Shown here one piece after another: positions 1 through 12,639 of a stretch of 64,000 nt of DNA. The notes under the pieces were generated by a model that was not told where the DNA came from, made no database searches, and saw only the letters and a list, made by a program, of their open reading frames with translations. Where the stretch lies: positions 289,339 through 353,338 of the forward strand of contig JASUTR010000130.1 of NCBI GenBank assembly GCA_035048495.1, read 5' to 3'. Source of the stretch: Euptelea pleiosperma. Taxonomy: Eukaryota > Streptophyta > Magnoliopsida > Ranunculales > Eupteleaceae. The position numbers and the translations under genes are program-made. Numbering within the stretch: position 1 is the first letter of the stretch; each line of letters opens with the position of its first letter.

Positions 1-177
1 ACCTCATAATTGGACTCAAACTCTTCCCTTACTAATGTTTCAACGGATTTGAAGTGTTGGAACAAAATTTGGGACAGTCGAAACAAGTTAGCTCCATCCG
101 TGCGTCAACGTATCAAATTGGACTCAGTTTGTGTGTTACATTCCGAAGCCAATAACTTGTGACTTTTTCGCAACTAG
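1..177 (+). repeat. Reference monomer of the satellite
   Basis: Taking ACCTCATAAT as position 1, the monomer has a more variable half (about 1-85, which holds most subtype-defining changes) and a more conserved half (about 88-150, containing GTTAGCTCCATCC, GTGCGTCAAC, CAGTTTGTGTG and CATTCCGAAGCC). The decamer ATTGGACTCA occurs twice per monomer, about 105 bp apart, once in each half. The string TGTGTGTTACATTCC at about 130-144 is where both retroelements in this window inserted. The length, 177 bp, is close to one nucleosome plus linker. Confidence 0.85.
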
Positions 178-240
178 ACCTTGTAATTGGACTCAAACTC
201 TTCCATTACAAATGTTTCAACAAATTTGAAGTGTTGGAAC

Positions 241-1230
241 AAAATTAGGGACTGTCGAAACAAGTTACCTCCATCCTTGCGTCAACGTCTCAAATTGGAC
301 TCGGTTTGTGTGTTACATTCCGAAGCCAATAACTTGTGACTGTTTCGCAACCAGACCTCGGAATTGGACTCAAACTCTTCCATTACTAATGTTTCAACAG
401 ATTTGAAGTGTTGGAACAAGATTTGGGACAGTCGAAACAAGTTAGCTCCATCCGTGCGTCAACATCTCAAATTGGACTCAGTTTGTGTGTTACATTCCGA
501 ACCTATAACTTGTGACTTTTTCGCAACCGGACCTCATAATTAGACTCGAATTCTTCCATTACTATTGTTGAAACACATTTGAAGTGTTGGAACAAGATTC
601 GGGACAGTCGAAAGAAGTTAGCTCCATCCGTGCGTCAACGTCTCAAGTTGGACTCAGTTTGTATGTTACATTCCGAAGCCTATAACTTGTGACTGTTTCC
701 CAACCATACCTCGCAATTGGACTCAAACTCTTCCATTACTATTGTTTCAATAGATTGGAAGTGTTGGAAAAAGATTTTGGACAGTCGAAACAGGTTAGCT
801 CCATCCGTGCGTCAATGTCTCAAATTGGACTCAGTTTGTGTGTTACATTCCGAAGCCAATAACTTGTGACTGTTTCGCAACCAGACCTCGTAATTGGACT
901 CAAACTCTTCCATTACTAATGATTCAATAGATTTGAAGTGTTGGAACAAGATTTGGGGCAGTCGAAACAAGTTAGCTCCATCCGTGCGTCAACGTCTCAA
1001 ATTGGACTCAGTTTGTGTGTTACATTCCGTAGCCTATAACTTGTGACTTTTTCGCAACCGGACCTTATAATTGGACTCAAACTCTTCCGTTACTAATGTT
1101 TCAACAGATTTGAAGTGTTGGAACAAGATTCGGGACAGTCGAAACAAGTTAGCTCCATCCGTGCGTCAACGTCTCAAATTGGACTCAGTTTGTGTGTTAC
1201 ATTCCGAAGCCTATAACTTGTGACTTTTTC
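241..1230 (+). repeat. Recurrent marker block of the higher-order structure
   Basis: This run of monomers starts with a distinctive variant (AAAATTAGGGACTGTCG followed by GTTACCTCCATCCTTGCG). It continues through a monomer with a 1-bp deletion (CCGAACCTATAAC), the CCCAACCATACC variant and the TTGGGGCAGTCG variant. The same ordered run recurs starting at about 8,031 and 16,349, and in modified form at 11,926, 23,591 and 30,861. The spacings are near multiples of 177 (about 44 and 47 monomers between the first and the two best copies). It is the clearest landmark for following higher-order copies across the window. Confidence 0.75.
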
Positions 1231-4200
1231 GTAACTAGACCCTGTAATTGGACTCAAACTCTTCCATTACTATCGTTTCAATAGATTGGAAGTGTTAAAA
1301 CAAGATTTCGGACAGTCGAAACAAGTTAGCTCCATCCGTGCGTCAAGGTCTCAAATTGGACTCAGTTTGTGTGTTACATTCCGAAGCCTATAACTTGTGA
1401 CTTTTTCGCAACCAGGCCTCATAATTGGACTCAAACTCTTCCATTACTAATGTTTCAACAGATTTGAAGTGTTGGAACAAGATTTGGGACAGTCGAAACA
1501 AGTTAGCTCCATCCGTGCGTCAACGTCTCAAATTGGACTCAGTTTGTGTGTTACATTCCGAAGCCTCTAACTTGTGACTTTTTCGCAATCAGACCTTATA
1601 ATTTGACTCAAACTCTTCCATTACTAATGTTTCAACGGATTTGAAGTGTTGGAACAAAATTTGGGACAGTCGAAACAAGTTAGCTCCATCCGTGCGTCAA
1701 CGTATCAAATTGGACTCAGTTTGTGTGTTACATTCCGAAGCCAATAACTTGTGACTTTTTCGCAACTAGACCTTGTAATTGGACTCAAACTCTTCCATTA
1801 CAAATGTTTCAACAAATTTGAAGTGTTGGAACAAGATTTGGGATAGTCGAAACAAGTTAGCTCCATCCGTGCGTCAACGTCTCAAATTGGACTCAATTTG
1901 TGTGTTACATTCCGAAGCCCATAACTTGTGACTATTTCGCAACCAGACCTCATAATTGGACTCAAACTCTTCCGTTACTAATGTTTCAACATATTTGAAG
2001 TGTTGGAACAAAATTTGGGACAGTCGAAACAAGTTAGCTCCATCCGTGCGTCAACGTCTCAAATTGGACTCAGTTTGTGTGTAACATTCCGAAGCCCATA
2101 ACTTTTGACTGTTTCGCAACCAGACCTCGTAATTGGACTCAAACTCTTCCATTACTAATGTTTCAACAGATTTTATGTGTTGGAACAAGATTTGGGACAG
2201 TCGAAACAAGTTAGCTCCATCCGTGCGTCAACGTCTCAAATTGTACTCAGTTTGTGTGTTACAGTCCGAAGCCCATAACTTGTGACTATTTCGCAACCAG
2301 ACCTCATAATTGGACTCAAACTCTTCCGTTACAAATGTGTCAACAGATTTGAAGTGTTGGAACAAAATTTGGGACAGTCGAAACAAGTTAGCTCCATCCG
2401 TGCGTCAACATATCAAATTGGACTCAGTTTGTGTGTTACATTCCAAAGCCTATAACTTGTGACTTTTTCGCAACCAGACCTCTTAATTGGACTCAAACTC
2501 TTCCGTTACTAATGTTTCAACAGATTTGAAGTGTTAGAAAAAAATTTGGGTCGGTCGAAACAAGTTAGCTCCATCCGTGCGTCAACATCTCAAATTGGAC
2601 TCAGTTTGTGTGTTACATTCCGAAGCCTATAACTTGTGACTTTTTCGCAACCGGACCTCATAATTCGACTCGAATTCTTCCATTACTATTGTTTAAACAC
2701 ATTTGAAGTGTTAGAACAAGATTCGGGACAGTCGAAACAAGTTAGCTCCATCCGTGCGTCAACGTCTCAAATTGGACTCAGTTTGTGTGTTACATTCCGA
2801 AGCCTATAACTTGTGACTTTTTCGCAACCAGACCTCATAATTGGACTCAAACTCTTCCATTACTAATGTTTCAACAGATTTGAAATGTGTTGGAAATTGA
2901 TTTCGGACAGTCGAAACAAGTTAGCTCCATCCGTGCATCAACGTGTCAAATTGCACTCAGTTTGTGTGTTACATTCCGAAGCCTATAACTTGTGACTTTT
3001 TCGCAATCAGACCTCATAATTGGACTCAAACTCTTCCATTACTAATGTTTCAACAGATTTGAAGTGTTGGAACAAAATTTGGGACAGTCGAAACAAGTTA
3101 GCTCCATCCGTGCGTCAACATATCAAATTGGACTCAGTTTGTGTGTTACATTCCAAAGCCTATAACTTGTGAATTTTTCGCAACCAGACCTCTTAATTGG
3201 ACTCAAACTCTTCCGTTACTAATGTTTAAACAGATTTGAAGTGTTAGAAAAAAATTTGGGTCGGTCGAAACAAGTTGGCTCCATCCGTGCGTCAACATCT
3301 CAAATTGGACTCAGTTTGTGTGTTACATTCCGAAGCCTATAACTTGTGACTTTTTCGCAACCGGACCTCATAATTAGACTCGAATTCTTCCATTACTATT
3401 GTTTAAACACATTTGAAGTGTTAGAACAAGATTCGGGACAGTCGAAACAAGTTTGCTCCATCCGTGCATCAACGTCTCAAATTGGACTCAGTTTGTGTGT
3501 TACATTCCGAAGCCTATATCTTGTGACTTTTTCGTAACTAGACCCTGTAATTGGACTGAAACTCTTCCATTACTAATGTTTCAACAGATTTGAAGTGTTG
3601 GAACAAGATTTGGGACAGTCGAAACAAGTTAGCTCCATCCGTGCGTCAAGGTCTCAAATTGGACTCAGTTTGTGTGTTACAGTCCGAAGCCCATAACTTG
3701 TGACTATTTCGCAACCAGACCTCATAATTGGACTCAAACTCTTCCGTTACTAATGTGTCAACAGATTTGAAGTTTTGGAACAAAATTTGGGACAGTCGAA
3801 ACAAGTTAGCTCCATCCGTGCGTCAACGTATCAAATTGGACTCAGTTTGTGTGTTACATTCCGAAGCCAATAACTTGTGTCTTTTTCGCAACTAGACCTT
3901 GTAATTGGACTCAAACTCTTCTATTACTATTGTTTCAATAGATTTGAAGTGTTGGAACAAGATTTGGGACAGTCGAAACAAGTTAGCTCCATCCGTTCGT
4001 CAACGTCTCAAATTGGACTTAGTTTGTGTGTTACATTCCGTAGCATATAACTTGTGACTTTTTCGCAACCAGACCTCATAATTGGACTCAAACTCTTCCG
4101 TTACTAATGTTTCAACAGAGTTGAAGTGTTGGAACAAGATTCTGGACAGTCGAAACAAGTTAGCTCCATCCGTGCGTCAACGTCTCAAATTGGACTCAGT

Positions 4201-6531
4201 TTGTGTGTTACATTCCGAAGCCTATAACTTGTGACTTTTTCGTAACTAGACAATGTAATTGGACTCAAACTCTTCCATTACTATTGTTTCAATAGATTGG
4301 AAGTGTTAAAACAAGATTTCGGACAGTCGAAACAAGTTAGCTCCATCCGTGCGTCAACGTCTCAAATTGGACTCAGTTTGTGTGTTACATTCCGAAGCCT
4401 ATAACTTGTGACTTTTTCGCAACCAGGCCTCATAATTGGACTCAAACTCTTCCATTACTAATGTTTCAACAGATTTGAAGTGTTGGAACAAGATTTGGGA
4501 CAGTCGAAACAAGTTAGCTCCATCCGTGCGTCAACGTCTCAAATTAGACTCAGTTTGTGTGTTACATTCCGAAGCCTATAACTTGTGACTTTTTCGCAAT
4601 CAGACCTCATAATTGGACTCAAACTCTTCCATTACTAATGTTTCAACGGATTTGAAGTGTTGGAACAAAATTTGGGACAGTCGAAACAAGTTAGCTCCAT
4701 CCGTGCGTCAACGTATCAAATTGGACTCAGTTTGTGTGTTACATTCCGAAGCCAATAACTTGTGACTTTTTCGCAACTAGACCTTGTAATTGGACTCAAA
4801 CTCTTCCATTACAAATGTTTCAACAAATTTGAAGTGTTGGAACAAGATTTGGGATAGTCGAAACAAGTTAGCTCCATCCGTGCGTCAACGTCTCAAATTG
4901 GACTCAATTTGTGTGTTACATTCCGAAGCCCATAACTTGTGACTATTTCGCAACCAGACCTCATAATTGGACTCAAACTCTTCCGTTACTAATGTTTCAA
5001 CAGATTTGAAGTGTTGGAACAAAATTTGGGACAGTCGAAACAAGTTAGCTCCATCCGTGCGTCAACGTCTCAAATTGGACTCAGTTTGTGTGTAACATTC
5101 CGAAGCCCATAACTTTTGACTGTTTCGCAACCAGACCTCGTAATTGGACTCAAACTCTTCCATTACTAATGTTTCAACAGATTTTATGTGTTGGAACAAG
5201 ATTTGGGACAGTCGAAACAAGTTAGCTCCATCCGTGCGTCAACGTCTCAAATTGTACTCAGTTTGTGTGTTACAGTCCGAAGCCCATAACTTGTGACTAT
5301 TTCGCAACCAGACCTCATAATTGGACTCAAACTCTTCCGTTACAAATGTGTCAACAGATTTGAAGTGTTGGAACAAAATTTGGGACAGTCGAAACAAGTT
5401 AGCTCCATCCGTGCGTCAACATATCAAATTGGACTCAGTTTGTGTGTTACATTCCAAAGCCTATAACTTGTGACTTTTTCGCAACCAGACCTCTTAATTG
5501 GACTCAAACTCTTCCGTTACTAATGTTTCAACAGATTTGAAGTGTTAGAAAAAAATTTGGGTCGGTCGAAACAAGTTAGCTCCATCCGTGCGTCAACATC
5601 TCAAATTGGACTCAGTTTGTGTGTTACATTCCGAAGCCTATAACTTGTGACTTTTTCGCAACCGGACCTCATAATTCGACTCGAATTCTTCCATTACTAT
5701 TGTTTAAACACATTTGAAGTGTTAGAACAAGATTCGGGACAGTCGAAACAAGTTAGCTCCATCCATGCGTCAACGTCTCAAATTGGACTCAGTTTGTGTG
5801 TTACATTCCGAAGCCTATAACTTGTGACTTTTTCGCAACCAGACCTCATAATTGGACTCAAACTCTTCCATTACTAATGTTTCAACAGATTTGAAATGTG
5901 TTGGAAATTGATTTCGGACAGTCGAAACAAGTTAGCTCCATCCGTGCATCAACGTGTCAAATTGCACTCAGTTTGTGTGTTACATTTCGAAGCCTATAAC
6001 TTGTGACTTTTTCGCAATCAGACCTCATTATTGGACTCAAACTCTTCCATTACTAATGTTTCAACAGATTTGAAGTGTTGGAACAAGATTTGGGACAGTC
6101 GAAACAAGTTAGCTCCATCCGTGCGTCAACATATCAAATTGGACTCAGTTTGTGTGTTACATTCCAAAGCCTATAACTTGTGAATTTTTCGCAACCAGAC
6201 CTCTTAATTGGACTCAAACTCTTCCGTTACTAATGTTTAAACAGATTTGAAGTGTTAGAAAAAAATTTGGGTCGGTCGAAACAAGTTGGCTCCATCCGTG
6301 CGTCAACATCTCAAATTGGACTCAGTTTGTGTGTTACATTCCGAAGCCTATAACTTGTGACTTTTTCGCAACCGGACCTCATAATTAGACTCGAATTCTT
6401 CCATTACTATTGTTTAAACACATTTGAAGTGTTAGAACAAGATTCGGGACAGTCGAAACAAGTTTGCTCCATCCGTGCATCAACGTCTCAAATTGGACTC
6501 AGTTTGTGTGTTACATTCCGAAGCCTATAAC
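1050..6531 (+). repeat. Block of about 14 monomers repeated at a 17-monomer offset
   Basis: About 2.47 kb (about 1,050-3,520) is repeated at about 4,061-6,531 with an offset of 3,011 bp, or 17 monomers plus 2 bp. Shared private variants include AACTTTTGAC (2,100 and 5,111), ATTTTATGTG (about 2,170 and 5,181), the ACCAGGCCTC monomer (1,411 and 4,422) and GAAATGTGTTGG. Small differences exist, for example TTATAATTTGACTC against TCATAATTGGACTC. A third, partly matching copy lies about 5,310 bp (30 monomers) further right, around 9,720-11,840. The boundaries are approximate because I aligned them by eye. Confidence 0.7.
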
Positions 6532-6948
6532 TTGTGACTTTTTCGCAACCAGACCTCATAATTGCACTCAAACTCTTCCGTTACTAATGTTTCAACAGAT
6601 TTGAAGTGTTAGAAAAAAATTTGGGTCGGTCGAAACAAGTTGGCTCCATCCGTGCGTCAACATCTCAAATTGGACTCAGTTTGTGTGTTACATTCCGAAG
6701 CCTATAACTTGTGACTTTTTCGCAACCGGACCTCATAATTAGACTCGAATTCTTCCATTACTATTGTTTAAACACATTTGAAGTGTTAGAACAAGATTCG
6801 GGACAGTCGAAACAAGTTTGCTCCATCCGTGCATCAACGTCTCAAATTGGACTCAGTTTGTGTGTTACATTCCGAAGCCTATAACTTGTGACTTTTTCGC
6901 AACCAGACCTCATAATTGCACTCAAACTCTTCCGTTACTAATGTTTCA
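6240..6948 (+). repeat. Tandem duplication of a 2-monomer unit
   Basis: A dimer consisting of the GTCGGTCG subtype followed by the EcoRI/GTTTAAACAC subtype is duplicated directly. The junction AACCAGACCTCATAATTGCA starts at 6,547 and again at 6,901, exactly 354 bp (2 x 177) apart. The two copies look essentially identical, which implies a local and recent exchange event. Confidence 0.75.
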
Positions 6949-9900
6949 ACAGATTTGAAGTGTTAGAAAAAAATTTGGGTCGGTCGAAACAAGTTGGCTC
7001 CATCCGTGCGTCAACATCTCAAATTGGACTCAGTTTGTGTGTTACAGTCCGAAGCCCATAACTTGTGACTATTTCGCAACCAGACCTCATAATTGGACTC
7101 AAACTCTTCCGTTACAAATGTGTCAACAGATTTGAAGTGTTGGAACAAAATTTGGGACAGTCGAAACAAGTTAGCTCCATCCGTGCGTCAACATATCAAA
7201 TTGGACTCAGTTTGTGTGTTACATTCCAAAGCCTATAACTTGTGACTTATTCGCAACCAGACCTCTTAATTGGAGTCAAACTCTTCCGTTACTAATGTTT
7301 CAACAGATTTGAAGTGTTAGAAAAAAATTTGGGTCGGTCGAAACAAGTTGGCTCCATCCGTGCGTCAACATCTCAAATTGGACTCAGTTTGTGTGTTACA
7401 TTCCGAAGCCTATAACTTGTGACTTTTTCGCAACCGGACCTCATAATTAGACTCGAATTCTTCCATTACTATTGTTTAAACACATTTGAAGTGTTAGAAC
7501 AAGATTCGGGACAGTCGAAACAAGTTTGCTCTATCCGTGCATCAACGTCTCAAATTGGACTCAGTTTGTGTGTTACATTCCGAAGCCTATAACTTGTGAC
7601 TTTTTCGCAACCGGACCTCATAATTAGACTCGAATTCTTCCATTACTATTGTTTAAACACATTTGAAGTGTTAGAACAAGATTCGGACAGTCGAAACAAG
7701 TTAGCTCCATCCGTGCGTCAACGTCTCAAATTGGACTCAATTTGTGTGTTACATTCCGAAGCCCATAACTTGTGACTATTTCGCAACCAGACCTCATAAT
7801 TGGACTCAAACTCTTCCGTTACTAATGTTTCAACAGATTTGAAGTGTTGGAACAAAATTTGGGATAGTCGAAACAAGTTAGCTCCATCCGTGCGTCAACG
7901 TCTCAAATTGGACTCAATTTGTGTGTTACATTCCGAAGCCCATAACTTGTGACTATTTCGCAACCAGACCTCATAATTGGACTCAAACTCTTCCGTTACT
8001 AATGTTTCAACAGATTTGAAGTGTTGGAACAAAATTAGGGACTGTCGAAACAAGTTACCTCCATCCTTGCGTCAACATCTCAAATTGGACTCGGTTTGTG
8101 TGTTACATTCCGAAGCCAATAACTTGTGACTGTTTCGCAACCAGACCTCGGAATTGGACTCAAACTCTTCCATTACTAATGTTTCAACAGATTTGAAGTG
8201 TTGGAACAAGATTTGGGACAGTCGAAACAAGTTAGCTCCATCCGTGCGTCAACATCTCAAATTGGACTCAGTTTGTGTGTTACATTCCGAACCTATAACT
8301 TGTGACTTTTTCGCAACCGGACCTCATAATTAGACTCGAATTCTTCCATTACTATTGTTGAAACACATTTGAAGTGTTGGAACAAGATTCGGGACAGTCG
8401 AAAGAAGTTAGCTCCATCCGTGCGTCAACGTCTCAAGTTGGACTCAGTTTGTATGTTACATTCCGAAGCCTATAACTTGTGACTGTTTCCCAACCATACC
8501 TCGCAATTGGACTCAAACTCTTCCATTACTATTGTTTCAATAGATTGGAAGTGTTGGAAAAAGATTTTGGACAGTCGAAACAGGTTAGCTCCATCCGTGC
8601 GTCAATGTCTCAAATTGGACTCAGTTTGTGTGTTACATTCCGAAGCCAATAACTTGTGACTGTTTCGCAACCAGACCTCGTAATTGGACTCAAACTCTTC
8701 CATTACTAATGATTCAATAGATTTGAAGTGTTGGAACAAGATTTGGGGCAGTCGAAACAAGTTAGCTCCATCCGTGCGTCAACGTCTCAAATTGGACTCA
8801 GTTTGTGTGTTACATTCCGTAGCCTATAACTTGTGACTTTTTCGCAACCAGACCTTATAATTGGACTCAAACTCTTCCGTTACTAATGTTTCAACAGATT
8901 TGAAGTGTTGGAACAAGATTCGGGACAGTCGAAACAAGTTAGCTCCATCCGTGCGTCAACATCTCAAATTGGAATCAGTTTGTGTGTTACATTCCGAAGC
9001 CTATATCTTGTGACTTTTTCGTAACTAGACCCTGTAATTGGACTGAAACTCTTCCATTACTAATGTTTCAACAGATTTGAAGTGTTGGAACAAGATTTGG
9101 GACAGTCGAAACAAGTTAGCTCCATCCGTGCGTCAAGGTCTCAAATTGGACTCAGTTTGTGTGTTACAGTCCGAAGCCCATAACTTGTGACTATTTCGCA
9201 ACCAGACCTCATAATTGGACTCAAACTCTTCCGTTACTAATGTGTCAACAGATTTGAAGTTTTGGAACAAAATTTGGGACAGTCGAAACAAGTTAGCTCC
9301 ATCCGTGCGTCAACGTATCAAATTGGACTCAGTTTGTGTGTTACATTCCGAAGCCAATAACTTGTGTCTTTTTCGCAACTAGACCTTGTAATTGGACTCA
9401 AACTCTTCTATTACTATTATTTCAACAGATTTGAAGTGTTGGAACAAGATTTGGGACAGTCGAAACAAGTTAGCTCCATCCGTTCGTCAACGTCTCAAAT
9501 TGGACTTAGTTTGTGTGTTACATTCCGTAGCATATAACTTGTGACTTTTTCGCAACCAGGCCTCATAATTGGACTCAAACTCTTCCGTTACTAATGTTTC
9601 AACAGAGTTGAAGTGTTGGAACAAGATTCTGGACAGTCGAAACAAGTTAGCTCCATCCGTGCGTCAACGTCTCAAATTGGACTCAGTTTGTGTGTTACAT
9701 TCCGAAGCCTATAACTTGTGACTTTTTCGCAACCAGGCCTCATAATTGGACTCAAACTCTTCCATTACTAATGTTTCAACAGATTTGAAGTGTTGGAACA
9801 AGATTTGGGACAGTCGAAACAAGTTAGCTCCATCCGTGCGTCAACGTCTCAAATTAGACTCAGTTTGTGTGTTACATTCCGAAGCCTATAACTTGTGACT

Positions 9901-12639
9901 TTTTCGCAATCAGACCTCATAATTGGACTCAAACTCTTCCATTACTAATGTTTCAACGGATTTGAAGTGTTGGAACAAAATTTGGGACAGTCGAAACAAG
10001 TTAGCTCCATCCGTGCGTCAACGTATCAAATTGGACTCAGTTTGTGTGTTACATTCCGAAGCCAATAACTTGTGACTTTTTCGCAACTAGACCTTGTAAT
10101 TGGACTCAAACTCTTCCATTACAAATGTTTCAACAAATTTGAAGTGTTGGAACAAGATTTGGGATAGTCGAAACAAGTTAGCTCCATCCGTGCGTCAACG
10201 TCTCAAATTGGACTCAATTTGTGTGTTACATTCCGAAGCCCATAACTTGTGACTATTTCGCAACCAGACCTCATAATTGGACTCAAACTCTTCCGTTACT
10301 AATGTTTCAACAGATTTGAAGTGTTGGAACAAAATTTGGGACAGTCGAAACAAGTTAGCTCCATCCGTGCGTCAACGTCTCAAATTGGACTCAGTTTGTG
10401 TGTAACATTCCGAAGCCCATAACTTTTGACTGTTTCGCAACCAGACCTCGTAATTGGACTCAAACTCTTCCATTACTAATGTTTCAACAGATTTTAAGTG
10501 TTGGAACAAGATTTGGGACAGTCGAAACAAGTTAGCTCCATCCGTGCGTCAACGTCTCAAATTGTACTCAGTTTGTGTGTTACAGTCCGAAGCCCATAAC
10601 TTGTGACTATTTCGCAACCAGACCTCATAATTGGACTCAAACTCTTCCGTTACAAATGTGTCAACAGATTTGAAGTGTTGGAACAAAATTTGGGACAGTC
10701 GAAACAAGTTAGCTCCATCCGTGCGTCAACATATCAAATTGGACTCAGTTTGTGTGTTACATTCCAAAGCCTATAACTTGTGACTTTTTCGCAACCAGAC
10801 CTCTTAATTGGACTCAAACTCTTCCGTTACTAATGTTTCAACAGATTTGAAGTGTTAGAAAAAAATTTGGGTCGGTCGAAACAAGTTAGCTCCATCCGTG
10901 CGTCAACATCTCAAATTGGACTCAGTTTGTGTGTTACATTCCGAAGCCTATAACTTGTGACTTTTTCGCAACCGGACCTCATAATTAGACTCGAATTCTT
11001 CCATTACTATTGTTTAAACACATTTGAAGTGTTAGAACAAGATTCGGGACAGTCGAAACAAGTTAGCTCCATCCGTGCGTCAACGTCTCAAATTGGACTC
11101 AGTTTGTGTGTTACATTCCGAAGCCTATAACTTGTGACTTTTTCGCAACCAGACCTCATAATTGGACTCAAACTCTTCCATTACTAATGTTTCAACAGAT
11201 TTGAAATGTGTTGGAAATTGATTTCGGACAGTCGAAACAAGTTAGCTCCATCCGTGCATCAACGTGTCAAATTGCACTCAGTTTGTGTGTTACATTCCGA
11301 AGCCTATAACTTGTGACTTTTTCGCAATCAGACCTCATAATTGGACTCAAACTCTTCCATTACTAATGTTTCAACAGATTTGAAGTGTTGGAACAAAATT
11401 TGGGACAGTCGAAACAAGTTAGCTCCATCCGTGCGTCAACATATCAAATTGGACTCAGTTTGTGTGTTACATTCCAAAGCCTATAACTTGTGAATTTTTC
11501 GCAACCAGACCTCTTAATTGGACTCAAACTCTTCCGTTACTAATGTTTAAACAGATTTGAAGTGTTAGAAACAAATTTGGGTCGGTCGAAACAAGTTGGC
11601 TCCATCCGTGCGTCAACATCTCAAATTGGACTCAGTTTGTGTGTTACATTCCGAAGCCTATAACTTGTGACTTTTTCGCAACCGGACCTCATAATTAGAC
11701 TCGAATTCTTCCATTACTATTGTTTAAACACATTTGAAGTGTTAGAACAAGATTCGGGACAGTCGAAACAAGTTTGCTCCATCCGTGCATCAACGTCTCA
11801 AATTGGACTCAGTTTGTGTGTTACATTCCGAAGCCTATAACTTGTGACTTTTTCGCAACCAGACCTCATAATTGCACTCAAACTCTTCCGTTACTAATGT
11901 TTCAACAGATTTGAAGTGTTGGAACAAAATTAGGGACTGTCGAAACAAGTTACCTCCATCCTTGCGTCAACGTCTCAAATTGGACTCGGTTTGTGTGTTA
12001 CATTCCAAAGCCAATAACTTGTGACTGTTTCGCAACCAGACCTCGGAATTGGACTCAAACTCTTCCATTACTAATGTTTCAACAGATTTGAAGTGTTGGA
12101 ACAAGATTTGGGACAGTCGAAACAAGTTAGCTCCATCCGTGCGTCAACATCTCAAATTGGACTCAGTTTGTGTGTTACATTCCGAACCTATAACTTGTGA
12201 CTTTTTCGCAACCGGACCTCATAATTAGACTCGAATTCTTCCATTACTATTGTTTAAACACATTTGAAGTGTTGGAACAAGATTCGGGACAGTCGAAACA
12301 AGTTAGCTCCATCCGTGCGTCAACGTCTCAAATTGGACTCAGTTTGTGTGTTACATTCCGAAGCCTATAACTTGTGACTTTTTCGTAACTAGACCCTGTA
12401 ATTGGACTGAAACTCTTCCATTACTAATGTTTCAACAGATTTGAAGTGTTGGAACAAGAATTGGGACAGTCGAAACAAGTTAGCTCCATCCGTGCGTCAA
12501 GGTCTCAAATTGGACTCAGTTTGTGTGTTACAGTCCGAAGCCCATAACTTGTGACTATTTCGCAACCAGACCTCATAATTGGACTCAAACTCTTCCGTTA
12601 CTAATGTGTCAACAGATTTGAAGTTTTGGAACAAAATTT

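Noticed and set aside
590..620. CENP-B-box-like sequence in GATTCGGGACAGTCGAAA monomers
   Set aside because: It matches 7 of 9 core positions (TTCG....A..CG, then AA instead of GG). It is present only in the CGGGACAG subtype, and plants are not known to use a CENP-B box. Chance is likely.
3346..3537. Short ORF within satellite monomers (also 28,955-29,161, 38,999-39,268, 61,076-61,879, 63,049-63,754)
   Set aside because: The period of 177 bp equals 59 codons, so a frame that lacks a stop in one monomer often stays open in the next. The products are translated satellite and have no independent coding signal.
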